From Halieaceae bacterium MED-G27 (lineage in GTDB: Bacteria; Pseudomonadota; Gammaproteobacteria; Pseudomonadales; Halieaceae): a stretch of DNA of 61,049 nt. A program made the translations under genes and the position numbers. Location of the stretch: contig NTKA01000007.1 of NCBI GenBank assembly GCA_002456975.1, forward strand, positions 1-61,049, written 5' to 3'. Each line of letters starts with the position of its first letter. Within the stretch, counting starts at the first letter, position 1. Below are positions 1 to 9,119 of the stretch, one piece after another. Below the pieces are notes generated by a model. It had not been told where the DNA came from. It saw only the letters and a program-made list of their open reading frames with translations, and searched no databases.

Positions 1-1
1 T

Positions 2-2698
2 GTAGAAGGTGGCACCGCCGCGGCGAGCTCGAGAATCCACGAGACGGTTGCCAAACTAACGACGCAAGTCGTGGGTACATTCGAGCGACGCATGCCATCG
101 GGCGGTACGATTCATATCGAAGACATTCAGGACCAGGTCGAACTAGCGCTGATGCGAGCTGGCGAGCACCAGATCGCAAGAGATTATGTGATCTACCGAG
201 AGTCGCGCCGACAGGCTCGCGTCGAAAAAGAAGAGCTGTCGCCTGAAGCTGAAGCAGCTGCACAGACTATTAACGTACTAACCGCCGACGGCTCACAGCG
301 ACCTCTCGACATCGAGCGTATCCGAACCATTGTCGCCGAGGCGTGTGCAGATCTAAACGATGTTAGCGAGGCCGCGATTATCGATGAGGCGCTGCGCAAT
401 CTCTACGACGGCGTGTCCGAGGAAGAAGTCAGCACGTCGCTGGTCATCACCGCGCGAACTATGATCGAGCAAGAACCTAACTACTCGAGTGTTGCAGCGA
501 GGTTGTTATTAGACAATCTTCGCGCCGAAGGTCTTGGGTTTTTAGAGGTCGCGGATTCAGCCACACAGAGCGAGATGGCGGAAATGTATCCCAAAGCTCT
601 GGCGTCTTTTATTGAGAAAGGGGTGGCGCTGGAGCTGCTGTCGCCAGAGCTGGCTGAATTTGACCTTGACATGCTGGGCAATGCGCTACTGCCCGAGCGT
701 GACTTGCAATTCAGCTATCTCGGCTTACAAACGCTCTACGATCGCTACTTCATACACAGCAATGATGTGCGCTTCGAATTGCCGCAGTTGTTCTTCATGC
801 GCGTCGCGATGGGATTGGCGATCCGAGAAGACGACAAGAACGCACGTGCTATCGAGTTTTACTCACTACTGTCGTCATTTGACTACATGAGCTCCACACC
901 TACGCTCTTTAACTCAGGCACATTGCGATCGCAGCTCAGCTCTTGCTACCTGACAACCGTCCCCGACGACCTGCATGGCATCTACGGCGCCATTCAGGAC
1001 AACGCCATGCTGTCAAAGTTTGCCGGCGGCCTGGGGAATGACTGGACGCCCGTCCGAGCTCTAGGCGCTTATATCAAGGGCACCAACGGCAAGAGCCAAG
1101 GCGTTGTCCCGTTCTTGAAAGTCGTCAACGACACGGCGGTTGCAGTAAACCAAGGCGGCAAGCGCAAAGGAGCCGTGTGCGCCTACTTGGAAACATGGCA
1201 CCTCGATATCGAGGAGTTTCTGGAGTTGCGAAAGAATACCGGTGATGATCGGCGTCGAACTCACGATATGAATACAGCAAATTGGGTGCCCGATCTGTTT
1301 ATGAAGCGGGTATTTGAGGATGGTGATTGGACACTGTTCTCGCCTAATGACGTCCCCGATCTCCACGATCTATACGGCACAGCGTTTGAAGAGCGTTACA
1401 ACCAATACGAAGCGCAAGCTCGATCCGGTGAGTTAAAGCTGCACAAGACGTTAAAGGCGCAAGCACTGTGGCGCAAGATGCTCGGCATGATCTTTGAGAC
1501 GGGACATCCGTGGATCACGTTCAAGGATCCATGCAATATCCGCTCACCGCAGCAACATTGCGGTGTGGTTCATTCATCAAACCTTTGTACCGAAATCACT
1601 CTCAACACGAGCAAGGATGAAATTGCTGTGTGTAACTTGGGGTCGGTGAACCTGCCACAGCACATCGAGAACGGTAAGCTGAACTTAGATAAGTTGAAGA
1701 AGACGATAACTACAGCCATTCGAATGCTGGATAACGTTATCGATATCAACTACTACTCGGTAGAAACGTCCGAAAACTCAAACATGAAACACCGGCCGAT
1801 TGGTCTGGGTCTCATGGGCTTTCAGGACGCGCTATACAAGATCGATGTGTCTTACGCATCAGATGAGGCAGTCACCTTTGCCGACCAAACCATGGAGGCA
1901 ATCAGCTATTACGCCATTGGTGCGTCAAGCGACCTAGCGAGAGAACGCGGCAGTTATGCGAGTTATGACGGCTCATTGTGGAGCCAGGGCGTCTTCCCGA
2001 TCGATTCGCTCAATATGCTGGTGGAGCAACGTGGCGAGCAGTTCATTTCAGTGAACCATGACACCAGCATGGACTGGCCTGAACTGCGGGCTAAAGTGGC
2101 TGAACAAGGGATGCGCAACTCGAATGTGATGGCCATCGCTCCGACAGCGACAATCGCTAACATTACGGGCGTGTCACAGTCGATCGAGCCGACGTATCAA
2201 AATCTTTACGTCAAATCGAATTTGTCTGGTGAGTTCACCGTGGTCAACCCGCATCTGGTTAACGACCTTAAAGCGCAAGGCCTATGGGACAAAGTGATGG
2301 TCAATGATCTGAAATACTACGACGGTAGTGTCCAGAACATCGACCGCATTCCAGCAGATCTTAAAGCCAAGTACTCAACAGCCTTTGAAGTTGAGCCACG
2401 CTGGTTGGTAGACGCTGCGAGCAGACGTCAGAAATGGATTGACCAAGCACAGTCGCTCAACTTGTACATCAACAACGCCAGCGGTAAGAAGCTGGACGTC
2501 ACTTACCGTATGGCTTGGTACAGTGGCTTAAAAACAACATACTATTTGAGATCACTCGCGGCGACCGGCACTGAAAAGTCGACTGTTAATACAGGTCAAC
2601 TCAATGCCGTGAGCCAGCAAGCAGCCGAGACAGTGCAGCCAGCACCCGTACCGCAAGCTTGTTCCTTAGACGATCCAGATTGTGAAGCTTGTCAGTAA
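2..2698 (+). CDS. nrdA: Ribonucleoside-diphosphate reductase class Ia, alpha subunit (5' end outside window)
   Basis: Large catalytic subunit that reduces ribonucleoside diphosphates to deoxyribonucleotides with NrdB. The reading frame is open back to base 2, and the residues before the GTG at 71 (VEGGTAAASSRIHETV) match the ATP-cone region of Pseudomonas-type NrdA, so the true start lies outside the window and 71 is not the start. A second ATP-cone-like segment follows at about visible residues 90-170. Catalytic residues are present: C315 in SSCYL, the N-L-C-T-E motif with C529, the partner C544 in VCNLGS, the Tyr-Tyr pair near residue 840 for radical transfer, and C-terminal shuttle cysteines (CSLDDPDCEACQ). 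Twenty-five bases separate it from nrdB, so the two are an operon. The family assignment is certain. Confidence 0.97.
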   Translation, partial: VEGGTAAASSRIHETVAKLTTQVVGTFERRMPSGGTIHIEDIQDQVELALMRAGEHQIARDYVIYRESRRQARVEKEELSPEAEAAAQTINVLTADGSQRPLDIERIRTIVAEACADLNDVSEAAIIDEALRNLYDGVSEEEVSTSLVITARTMIEQEPNYSSVAARLLLDNLRAEGLGFLEVADSATQSEMAEMYPKALASFIEKGVALELLSPELAEFDLDMLGNALLPERDLQFSYLGLQTLYDRYFIHSNDVRFELPQLFFMRVAMGLAIREDDKNARAIEFYSLLSSFDYMSSTPTLFNSGTLRSQLSSCYLTTVPDDLHGIYGAIQDNAMLSKFAGGLGNDWTPVRALGAYIKGTNGKSQGVVPFLKVVNDTAVAVNQGGKRKGAVCAYLETWHLDIEEFLELRKNTGDDRRRTHDMNTANWVPDLFMKRVFEDGDWTLFSPNDVPDLHDLYGTAFEERYNQYEAQARSGELKLHKTLKAQALWRKMLGMIFETGHPWITFKDPCNIRSPQQHCGVVHSSNLCTEITLNTSKDEIAVCNLGSVNLPQHIENGKLNLDKLKKTITTAIRMLDNVIDINYYSVETSENSNMKHRPIGLGLMGFQDALYKIDVSYASDEAVTFADQTMEAISYYAIGASSDLARERGSYASYDGSLWSQGVFPIDSLNMLVEQRGEQFISVNHDTSMDWPELRAKVAEQGMRNSNVMAIAPTATIANITGVSQSIEPTYQNLYVKSNLSGEFTVVNPHLVNDLKAQGLWDKVMVNDLKYYDGSVQNIDRIPADLKAKYSTAFEVEPRWLVDAASRRQKWIDQAQSLNLYINNASGKKLDVTYRMAWYSGLKTTYYLRSLAATGTEKSTVNTGQLNAVSQQAAETVQPAPVPQACSLDDPDCEACQ

Positions 2699-2723
2699 AT
2701 AACCGGGGGCAAAGGAGGTAACC

Positions 2724-3956
2724 ATGCTTAATTGGGACGATTACAACGTAAGTGAGACATCAGCCGCATCGGCCGCGCCAGCACCAGCGCAGCCAGAGGT
2801 AGTAGCTGCAGCATTAGACACCATGGAGACAGCAGCACCGGTAGAACCCGTCGCTGCCAGTGACATGGCTAAAGCCGCAGCAGATGCCGTGGCAAATATC
2901 GACACCGCACCTGGGCTTGAAGAGCTCGAAATGGGGGCAGCTCGAATTTCGGTCGACGAAAAGGCCATGATTAACTGCCGAGCCGACTTAAATCAGTTGG
3001 TCCCTTTCAAGTATGACTGGGCATGGCAAAAATATCTCGATGGCTGCGCCAACCACTGGATGCCGCAAGAGATCAATATGACTGCTGACGTCGCTACATG
3101 GAAAAGCGATGATGGCTTAACCGAGGATGAGCGTCGCATTGTCATGCGGTCATTGGGTTATTTCTCGACTGCGGACTCGCTAGTAGCTAACAATCTGGTG
3201 CTGGGTATCTATCGATTAATCACCAACCCAGAATGTCGACAGTACTTGCTTCGACAAGCATTTGAGGAAGCTATCCATACACACGCCTACCAGTACTGTA
3301 TTGAGTCTCTGGGTATGGATGAGGGCGAAGTCTTCAATATGTATCGGGAGATCCCATCGGTGGCCAAGAAGGCATCGTGGTCGCTGGGCAAGACAGAAAC
3401 ACTGTCAGACCCCAACTTCACAACGGGTACTACCGAAAATGACCAGCAACTGCTGCGAAATCTGATTGGTTTTTATGCGGTAACCGAGGGCATCTTTTTC
3501 TACTGCGGCTTTACCCAGATTCTATCAATGGGTCGTCGTAACAAGATGACGGGCGTTGCTGAGCAATTCCAGTACATTCTTCGAGATGAGTCGATGCACC
3601 TCAACTTTGGCATCGATGTGATCAACCAGATCAAACTGGAAAACCCACACCTTTGGACCGAAACGTTCCAGCAGGAAGTGATTCAGATGATCCTCGAGGG
3701 CACCGCGCTAGAAATCGAATATGCTCGTGACACCATGCCAAGGGGTGTTTTGGGTATGAATGCATCGATGATGGAAGAGTATCTTCAGTTCATTGCTAAT
3801 CGACGGCTTACTCAGCTTGGGCTAACAGAGCAGTTCCCAGGTGCTCAGAACCCGTTCCCTTGGATGTCAGAGATCATGGATCTTAGGAAGGAAAAGAACT
3901 TCTTTGAGACTCGAGTGATTGAATACCAGACCGGTGGAGCTCTGAGCTGGGACTGA
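2724..3956 (+). CDS. nrdB: Ribonucleoside-diphosphate reductase class Ia, beta subunit
   Basis: Small subunit that houses the diferric centre and the stable tyrosyl radical passed to NrdA. The start is fixed by a near-perfect Shine-Dalgarno (AAAGGAGGT at 2711-2719). The metal ligand and radical motif [10 protein letters not shown] places the radical tyrosine at about residue 189. Later ligands sit in TEGIFFYCG and [10 protein letters not shown]. The first 70 or so residues are rich in Ala, Pro and Glu and precede the conserved core; this extension is not part of the E. coli protein. A strong terminator follows 25 bases after the stop, ending the nrdAB transcript. Confidence 0.97.
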   Translation: MLNWDDYNVSETSAASAAPAPAQPEVVAAALDTMETAAPVEPVAASDMAKAAADAVANIDTAPGLEELEMGAARISVDEKAMINCRADLNQLVPFKYDWAWQKYLDGCANHWMPQEINMTADVATWKSDDGLTEDERRIVMRSLGYFSTADSLVANNLVLGIYRLITNPECRQYLLRQAFEEAIHTHAYQYCIESLGMDEGEVFNMYREIPSVAKKASWSLGKTETLSDPNFTTGTTENDQQLLRNLIGFYAVTEGIFFYCGFTQILSMGRRNKMTGVAEQFQYILRDESMHLNFGIDVINQIKLENPHLWTETFQQEVIQMILEGTALEIEYARDTMPRGVLGMNASMMEEYLQFIANRRLTQLGLTEQFPGAQNPFPWMSEIMDLRKEKNFFETRVIEYQTGGALSWD

Positions 3957-3980
3957 TACGCTAGCCAGCGCTTAAGCTTA

Positions 3981-4010
3981 AAAGCCCGGTTTGAAGCCGG
4001 GCTTTTTTTT
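3981..4010 (+). terminator. Rho-independent terminator after nrdAB
   Basis: Nine-base perfect stem (AAAGCCCGG / CCGGGCTTT) with a seven-base loop, followed by a run of eight T. It sits 25 bases after the nrdB stop and separates it from the convergent dinG gene. The remaining 140 bases up to the dinG stop show nothing else I can support. Confidence 0.93.
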
Positions 4011-4150
4011 GCGCCCGAAAAAAAGTAGGTGCTACTACCATCGGCAAAGTGCTCGCCATCTTCTCGCGGGTCTGAACTTACCTAAGCGCTAGACACGCTG
4101 TTCGAGCACCTAGTCACGCATAACTCCATCTAAACAAGTTGATCAGAATG

Positions 4151-6229
4151 TTAATCGAGCTCAAATCGGTAACGCGGCAAAGCATCCAGAATGGCGCGTC
4201 CATAACGCTTAGTTACAACACGGCGATCTAACAGGGTGATACGGCCTTCATCTTGCTCACTCCTGAGCAACCTACCGCAGGCCTGAAGCAATTTAAGCGA
4301 CGCCTCGGGCACGGTTAACTCCATAAACGCATTGCGGCCATCTCGCTCTAATAGCTCGGCGTGCGCTGCGTCTAGGGGATTATCCGGCGCGGCAAACGGC
4401 AGTTTGGCAATGATAACGTGCGAACAATAGGCCCCGGGGAGATCAACACCTTCGGCAAAACTCGCGAGCCCGAAAATAATGGACTGCTCTCCCCTATCGA
4501 TACGGGTTTTATGGGTTTCGATAATATCTGCCTTGCTTCGCTCACCCTGAATCAATAGCTTCCGAGACCAAGTCGCGCCCAAGCCTTCAGCCACGTCATT
4601 CAATTGTCGCTTTGAACTAAATAGCACCAGCACACCGAGTTGCGACTCAGCGAGCCCCGGTAATCGATCGATAATCTCCGTGGTATGGGCTTCAGCGTGG
4701 CTCGGCTCCGACTCCATCTGAGGCACGATAAAAGTTGCTCGACTCACATCAAAGGGACTTTCAACACGGCACAGTCGGCTATCGGACGGCAATCCAGACT
4801 TTTGCATGAAATGATCAAAAGATCCCAAAGCGGTCAGACTAGCTGAGGTTAAAACAGCTCCGGCGACTTTCGACCAAACATGCTCTTCTAAAATCTTCCC
4901 GGCGAAAATTGGACTTGCGTAACATTCGATGCTGCTGTCATCGCCGTAATGACGCATCCATCGCGCCCAGGGCACATCATCACTGGCTTCAGAGCAGGCA
5001 AAACTCTCCCATAAGAGCTGTTGGCCTTCGGCTCTCGCCAGCATGACCTGGAGGTCATTGAGCAGCCCCTCCCATTCATCACGCGCCTCCGCATCCGACT
5101 CATCCAAAAGCGCTTCTGCCAGGGCAGCCAAGGGCTCGACGCGCCGTGAAAATTGGCGCCACTGCACCTCGAGTTCGCTCGCTTTCTCCCTAAGTAGTTC
5201 GGTCACTTGCCCAAATGGAAAGCGAAGATCCGATTGGCCCGCTGGAAGCTCGGTCAATAACTGCCAGCACAGCGCTTGAGCCTCTCGAGACTGCTGCAGC
5301 AGATCGACTAGTATGCCCTCTAGCGCATCGAGCGTTTCAGGGCGAATATCGTGTTCAATCAGAGATGCTCGATGCTGCGATACCCACTGTTGCCCCTCGT
5401 TAAGGTTATTTAAGGTTCTCCCCGAGCGGGAGAATCGAGCAAAGTGATTGAGGCATTTCTCGGGAAGCTGATGCCCTTCATCAAAAATGTAAAGCGTTGA
5501 CTCCGGGTCTGGCAGAATTCGACCACCTCCCAAGCGAAAATCGGATAGTACGAGATCGTGATTGGTGACGATAATGTCAGTCTCGTCCAACCCTTCCCGC
5601 GCCTGAAAAAACGCACAGGATGTCACATGAGGGCAGCGACGGTTGAGACACTGGCTATGATCGGTAGTAATCGTTCGCGTAAAGCTAGGCTCCAACGCTG
5701 TGGGCCATGAATCGATATCACCATCCCATTGATTATCAACAACGGCACTGAGCATCTCATCGTAAATCGCGGCCCAGTCCTGACTTGCGCCCGCATCATA
5801 CTCATCGGGATAGAGCGACATCACTGACGTCTGATCCATGCCTTGAGCGAGTTGGTCCAGCTTGTATAGGCACAAATAGCGACTTCTGCCCTTAGCTAGC
5901 TGGTAATTAAAATCGAGATCACTGTAGCGACGGATATCGGGGAGATCTTTGAAGATCAATTGCTCTTGAAGGGCCACTGTTGCCGTAGCAATCACCAAGT
6001 TGTAGCCGCAGGCCCTCGCTACAGGTAACGCAGCAATCGTATAAGCAATCGTCTTTCCAGTGCCCGTACCTGCCTCGATCGCTAGAAATTTACTGGTGTC
6101 TTCATCGCCTAAGGCATTAGCTACCTCGGCAATCATCTGGCGCTGTCCCCATCGTGGTTTCAGCCCCTTAGCCTCACTTAGGGAAAAAAAAGCGGACTTT
6201 ATATCCTGCTGAAGCGCGTCACTGAGCAA
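4151..6229 (-). CDS. dinG: ATP-dependent DNA helicase DinG
   Basis: Superfamily 2 XPD-like helicase, 692 residues, the usual DinG length. Walker A (EAGTGTGKT) lies near residue 50 and a DEGH box near residue 248. Between them are the iron-sulfur ligands: one Cys after SRYL near residue 118 and a cluster spaced CLNRRCPHVTSC near 193-204. The C-terminal helicase half has the conserved FGLASFAEGVDLPG and ACGRLLRSE segments. In E. coli the enzyme unwinds R-loops and forked or quadruplex DNA and is SOS induced. I see no CTGT-N8-ACAG LexA box near this operon. It starts five bases after the acyltransferase stop, so the two are co-transcribed. Confidence 0.9.
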   Translation of the reverse strand: MLSDALQQDIKSAFFSLSEAKGLKPRWGQRQMIAEVANALGDEDTSKFLAIEAGTGTGKTIAYTIAALPVARACGYNLVIATATVALQEQLIFKDLPDIRRYSDLDFNYQLAKGRSRYLCLYKLDQLAQGMDQTSVMSLYPDEYDAGASQDWAAIYDEMLSAVVDNQWDGDIDSWPTALEPSFTRTITTDHSQCLNRRCPHVTSCAFFQAREGLDETDIIVTNHDLVLSDFRLGGGRILPDPESTLYIFDEGHQLPEKCLNHFARFSRSGRTLNNLNEGQQWVSQHRASLIEHDIRPETLDALEGILVDLLQQSREAQALCWQLLTELPAGQSDLRFPFGQVTELLREKASELEVQWRQFSRRVEPLAALAEALLDESDAEARDEWEGLLNDLQVMLARAEGQQLLWESFACSEASDDVPWARWMRHYGDDSSIECYASPIFAGKILEEHVWSKVAGAVLTSASLTALGSFDHFMQKSGLPSDSRLCRVESPFDVSRATFIVPQMESEPSHAEAHTTEIIDRLPGLAESQLGVLVLFSSKRQLNDVAEGLGATWSRKLLIQGERSKADIIETHKTRIDRGEQSIIFGLASFAEGVDLPGAYCSHVIIAKLPFAAPDNPLDAAHAELLERDGRNAFMELTVPEASLKLLQACGRLLRSEQDEGRITLLDRRVVTKRYGRAILDALPRYRFELD

Positions 6230-6234
6230 AGTAG

Positions 6235-7398
6235 CTAGCCAGCCTCTTGGTAGGCAAGCCGGCGACTGACTGGTTGGGCATACATAGCCAGTGCATAGTC
6301 TCGCTCCGCATCACTCAAGCCATCAAAACGCGCGAGAAAATCCCCACGGTCGATCGACCCCTTGTGAATCATTACATCGCCAGTGAGTGTCTGCCCATTC
6401 AGTATTTCCCAAGCCCAGGCATTTGTCTCAAACAATCGATAATTGGTAACCATAGCGGCATCGATTCGCTCTACCATCGCCTCAATAGACAATTCCTCTT
6501 CGGCAGGTGGTGCGCCAAACTGCAGATGCACCTGCCCTTTCTGCCCCATGATTCCGGTCGCAATGCTATCTAAATCTTCGAAGGCGTCTTTTTCATAGCC
6601 GACACCAAATGCCAACTCCTTGGCTTTTCTTGTGTCACAAGGATCAAGCTCGTAACTAATGGTCAGCGGCACAATATTTAACAATCGCAACACTGCTTCC
6701 GGGGTCTCTACCCCTTTTTGTCGGCTTAGCGATAGCATCTTCAAAATCGCCGGATCTGTTACATCGTTCCCATCCTTCGCGCGACCCTCACGCTGCGCAA
6801 TCCAAATGGGATCTGAATTACTTGTGATCATCTCTCGAATGTAACTTGCTAATTGCTTGGAGGCAGCGAGCAGCTGTTTTGGACCCGAGAGATTCCGCTT
6901 CACAATAAAACTCTTATTGATCCGCATCAGGTCTGACACCCACGGCTTTTGCAGTAAATTGTCGCCGATCGCTATCTGCAGCGTCTTGCGACCCTCGTTA
7001 TTCAGCGCGTGATTGGCGTAGGCCGAGTCCATTACGATGTCGCGATGGTTACTAATAAATACATGGCATTGATCGGCCGGTAGGCCCTCGAGACCTGCCA
7101 CCGTGAATGTCGACGTCTCGCCAGAGATACGATCCAAACGCGGCTTGACCAGCATCTGAAAGTCGTAAATCGAATTCACGTGCGCAACTTCACGCCTCAG
7201 TAACCGTCGAGCCCACCACAGAGCGATTCCGGGCAGCCACCGCAACGCTGTTGGATTGGTCAGTCCAACCATCGTTGAGACGAATTCGCGGTCCGATAAC
7301 AGCGCTTCAACCACCGGCGCGATCTCCTCGTCGGTGAACGGCCTAATATCGCTGTAGGGGTCCGGGATGCTTTGTTTTTCTACCACGCTATCTCTCAA
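6235..7398 (-). CDS. Lysophospholipid acyltransferase-like (PlsB/PlsC superfamily) protein
   Basis: A 387-residue member of the glycerol-phosphate acyltransferase superfamily. The acceptor motif appears as SNHRDIVMDS near residue 117, a variant of the canonical H-X4-D in which an extra residue separates His and the second Asp. It is followed by GDNLLQKPW and by an EGRAKDG segment in the place of the usual PEGTR substrate-binding motif. This variant family is widespread in Proteobacteria and Bacteroidetes, usually annotated as a 1-acyl-glycerol-3-phosphate acyltransferase; its exact substrate is not clear from sequence. No signal peptide; probably peripheral at the inner membrane. It is the upstream gene of a two-gene unit with dinG. 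Confidence 0.8.
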   Translation of the reverse strand: MRDSVVEKQSIPDPYSDIRPFTDEEIAPVVEALLSDREFVSTMVGLTNPTALRWLPGIALWWARRLLRREVAHVNSIYDFQMLVKPRLDRISGETSTFTVAGLEGLPADQCHVFISNHRDIVMDSAYANHALNNEGRKTLQIAIGDNLLQKPWVSDLMRINKSFIVKRNLSGPKQLLAASKQLASYIREMITSNSDPIWIAQREGRAKDGNDVTDPAILKMLSLSRQKGVETPEAVLRLLNIVPLTISYELDPCDTRKAKELAFGVGYEKDAFEDLDSIATGIMGQKGQVHLQFGAPPAEEELSIEAMVERIDAAMVTNYRLFETNAWAWEILNGQTLTGDVMIHKGSIDRGDFLARFDGLSDAERDYALAMYAQPVSRRLAYQEAG

Positions 7399-7508
7399 CT
7401 TTCTGATTTATATTTCTTGGTCAAAAATAAGACTAAAATCCGTTGGCTCGCGGCCACAATCTGATAGGATCGCGACCCGACGAGAACCCTACCTTTGGAG
7501 AACAAGAG

Positions 7509-7733
7509 ATGGAAGCGTCTAGTGCTTATTTGATGTTTTTGGGGGCATCCTGCCTATTAGTGAGCTGGGTATTGCTGTTAATTGCTGCCTGGAAAGAGGA
7601 TTATGCTTGGGGCATGTTCTCCCTGTTTCTGCCGCCTGTAGGCTACGGCTATGCTTTTTTTCGGCTTGAGTCCGCCGGTAATAGCTTGGGGATTGCTGTT
7701 CTAGGTTGGGTGCTGGTTTTTTTAGGTCTCTAA
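7509..7733 (+). CDS. Small hydrophobic membrane protein, function unknown
   Basis: A 74-residue protein starting MEASSAYLMFLG. I chose the ATG at 7509 because TTGGAG sits 8-13 bases upstream and the longer reading from 7443 adds an unlikely charged leader. Two or three membrane segments are visible: residues 6-24, a short stretch around 34-48, and 57-74, with a WKEDYAWG loop between the first two. I do not recognise a named family. It precedes rpsT, separated by 92 bases that hold the rpsT promoter, so it is probably a separate unit. Confidence 0.6.
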   Translation: MEASSAYLMFLGASCLLVSWVLLLIAAWKEDYAWGMFSLFLPPVGYGYAFFRLESAGNSLGIAVLGWVLVFLGL

Positions 7734-7763
7734 GCCGGAGAACGCGCATTATTTCGGGCGTCA

Positions 7764-7781
7764 GCGGTTGACATCAACCGC
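7764..7781. repeat. Perfect inverted repeat over the rpsT -35 element
   Basis: GCGGTTGA-CA-TCAACCGC, two 8-base arms around a 2-base centre. The candidate rpsT -35 hexamer TTGACA lies inside it. No T run follows, so it is not a classical terminator for the upstream gene. Confidence 0.7.
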
Positions 7782-7796
7782 CTGCTCACCCACTAT
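7768..7796 (+). promoter_or_regulatory. Candidate sigma-70 promoter of rpsT
   Basis: A consensus TTGACA (7768-7773) is followed after 17 bases by CACTAT (7791-7796), which matches the -10 consensus at only three of six positions. It lies 30 bases before the rpsT start. The -35 is strong, the -10 weak, so the call is tentative. Confidence 0.45.
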
Positions 7797-7825
7797 TTGC
7801 GCCCTTTTTATCGGGAGAGAATCCG

Positions 7826-8089
7826 TTGGCAAATTCACCGCAGGCTCGAAAGCGAGCAAAGCAGAACGACAAGCGACGCACGCACAATGCGAGCTTGAGG
7901 TCGTTAGTTCGTACCAAAATGAAGCAGGTTTTAGCAGCCGTTGGTACAGGTGAGCACGCAGCTGCTCAAGAAGCTTTCAATAATGCCGTTCCTGTAATCG
8001 ACCGTATGGCCAACAAAGGCATAATCAACAAGAACAAAGCAGCCCGGCACAAGAGCCGCTTGAACGCTAAGGTTAAAGCTCTCGCTTAA
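7826..8089 (+). CDS. rpsT: 30S ribosomal protein S20
   Basis: The 87-residue primary 16S rRNA-binding protein. The conserved N-terminus [13 protein letters not shown] and the C-terminal block [14 protein letters not shown] fix both ends. The conserved first residue maps to a TTG at 7826 with GGGAGA 7-12 bases upstream. E. coli rpsT also begins with UUG, and the rare start is part of its translational autoregulation, so the same control may operate here (inference). The sequence is rich in Lys, Arg and Ala as expected. About 90 bases follow before hslO, with a hairpin but no clear terminator. Confidence 0.97.
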   Translation: MANSPQARKRAKQNDKRRTHNASLRSLVRTKMKQVLAAVGTGEHAAAQEAFNNAVPVIDRMANKGIINKNKAARHKSRLNAKVKALA

Positions 8090-8136
8090 TCATTTGAGCC
8101 AATATCCGGCTCCCTAATTGTGAATATTCAAGTACA

Positions 8137-8160
8137 GATCGCCGCTCGTTAGCGGTGATC
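8137..8160. repeat. Imperfect hairpin between rpsT and hslO
   Basis: GATCGCCGCT and AGCGGTGATC form a ten-base stem with one G-T pair and a four-base loop. No T run follows; instead CCCC-TGTTAAAAT-GGGG forms a second small dyad ending two bases before the hslO ATG. It may be an attenuating or leader structure; function not known. Confidence 0.5.
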
Positions 8161-8177
8161 CCCTGTTAAAATGGGGC

Positions 8178-9077
8178 ATGCTCTCCAACACATCAACTGA
8201 CCTCGCATTTCGTTTCCTGTTCGAAGAAGCAGATGTACGCGGCGAGGCAGTCACACTGCATCATTCACTCCAAGATATCCTCGATGCGCAGCCCTACGGC
8301 CACACGGTGCGTCAGCTGTTGAGTGAGTTCGCCGCCTCCGTAGTGTTAATCAGCAACAACCTTAAGTACGACGGCAAAATCACGCTACAAGGTCGCAGCG
8401 ATGGCCCCCTGTCATTGATCGTGGCTGAGTGTTCAAGCGAAGGCCAGTTGAGAGGTATTGCTCGAGGCGATTTATCGTCCTCTCTGGAGGGGCTAGGCGA
8501 CCTGCTTCCCGATGGGATTCTTACTCTGACGATTGACCCTACCGAAGGCAAGCGTTACCAAGGTATCGTCGCCTGCCAAAAGCCCTCGCTCGCCGAGGTA
8601 CTCTCTGACTACTTTAGTCAGAGTGAACAGCTTAGCACTCAGTTTTGGTTGGCTACCAAACAGACAGCGGCGAGTGCACTAATGCTCCAGCAACTCCCTG
8701 CTTCGAAGGGGCAGGCACTCATGGACGATGTCGAATTCGTTTGCGATCAGACACAGCGTGACGATGACTGGGAAACACTCTGCACACTTGCCAATACGAT
8801 CACTGCAAGCGAACTGCTAGAGCTCGATATTGACCAACTACTACGTCGCCTATTCGCTGAGTGGTCGGTGAGTCGATTTGAACCCAAGCCCATACAGTTT
8901 AACTGCTCCTGCAGCAGAGAACGCAGTCTGACTGCGCTCACGCTATTACCCGATAACGAGATCACCGAATTATTTGAAGAGCAAAAAAAGGTGACCATGA
9001 ACTGCGAAATGTGCGGCCAATCGTATGTTTTCGCTCAAACCGATTTGAAGCTGGAGGGTAATCACACACTGCATTAA
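8178..9077 (+). CDS. hslO: Redox-regulated chaperone Hsp33
   Basis: Cytoplasmic holdase activated by oxidation, 299 residues. The C-terminal zinc switch is intact: C243-S-C245 and C276-E-M-C279, the CXC plus CXXC arrangement that releases zinc and forms disulfides under oxidative stress. The N-terminal part (DLAFRFLFEEADVRGE onward) matches the Hsp33 fold. It sits immediately before pckA, the same order as hslO-pckA in E. coli, with 42 bases between. Two small hairpins precede the start codon. Confidence 0.96.
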   Translation: MLSNTSTDLAFRFLFEEADVRGEAVTLHHSLQDILDAQPYGHTVRQLLSEFAASVVLISNNLKYDGKITLQGRSDGPLSLIVAECSSEGQLRGIARGDLSSSLEGLGDLLPDGILTLTIDPTEGKRYQGIVACQKPSLAEVLSDYFSQSEQLSTQFWLATKQTAASALMLQQLPASKGQALMDDVEFVCDQTQRDDDWETLCTLANTITASELLELDIDQLLRRLFAEWSVSRFEPKPIQFNCSCSRERSLTALTLLPDNEITELFEEQKKVTMNCEMCGQSYVFAQTDLKLEGNHTLH

Positions 9078-9119
9078 TGGCTTCAAAACCCCACACACTC
9101 ACACTGGAAGTCTCACAAC

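Noticed and set aside
71-73. GTG at 71 as the nrdA start
   Set aside because: The frame continues to the window edge and the upstream residues match the NrdA ATP cone.
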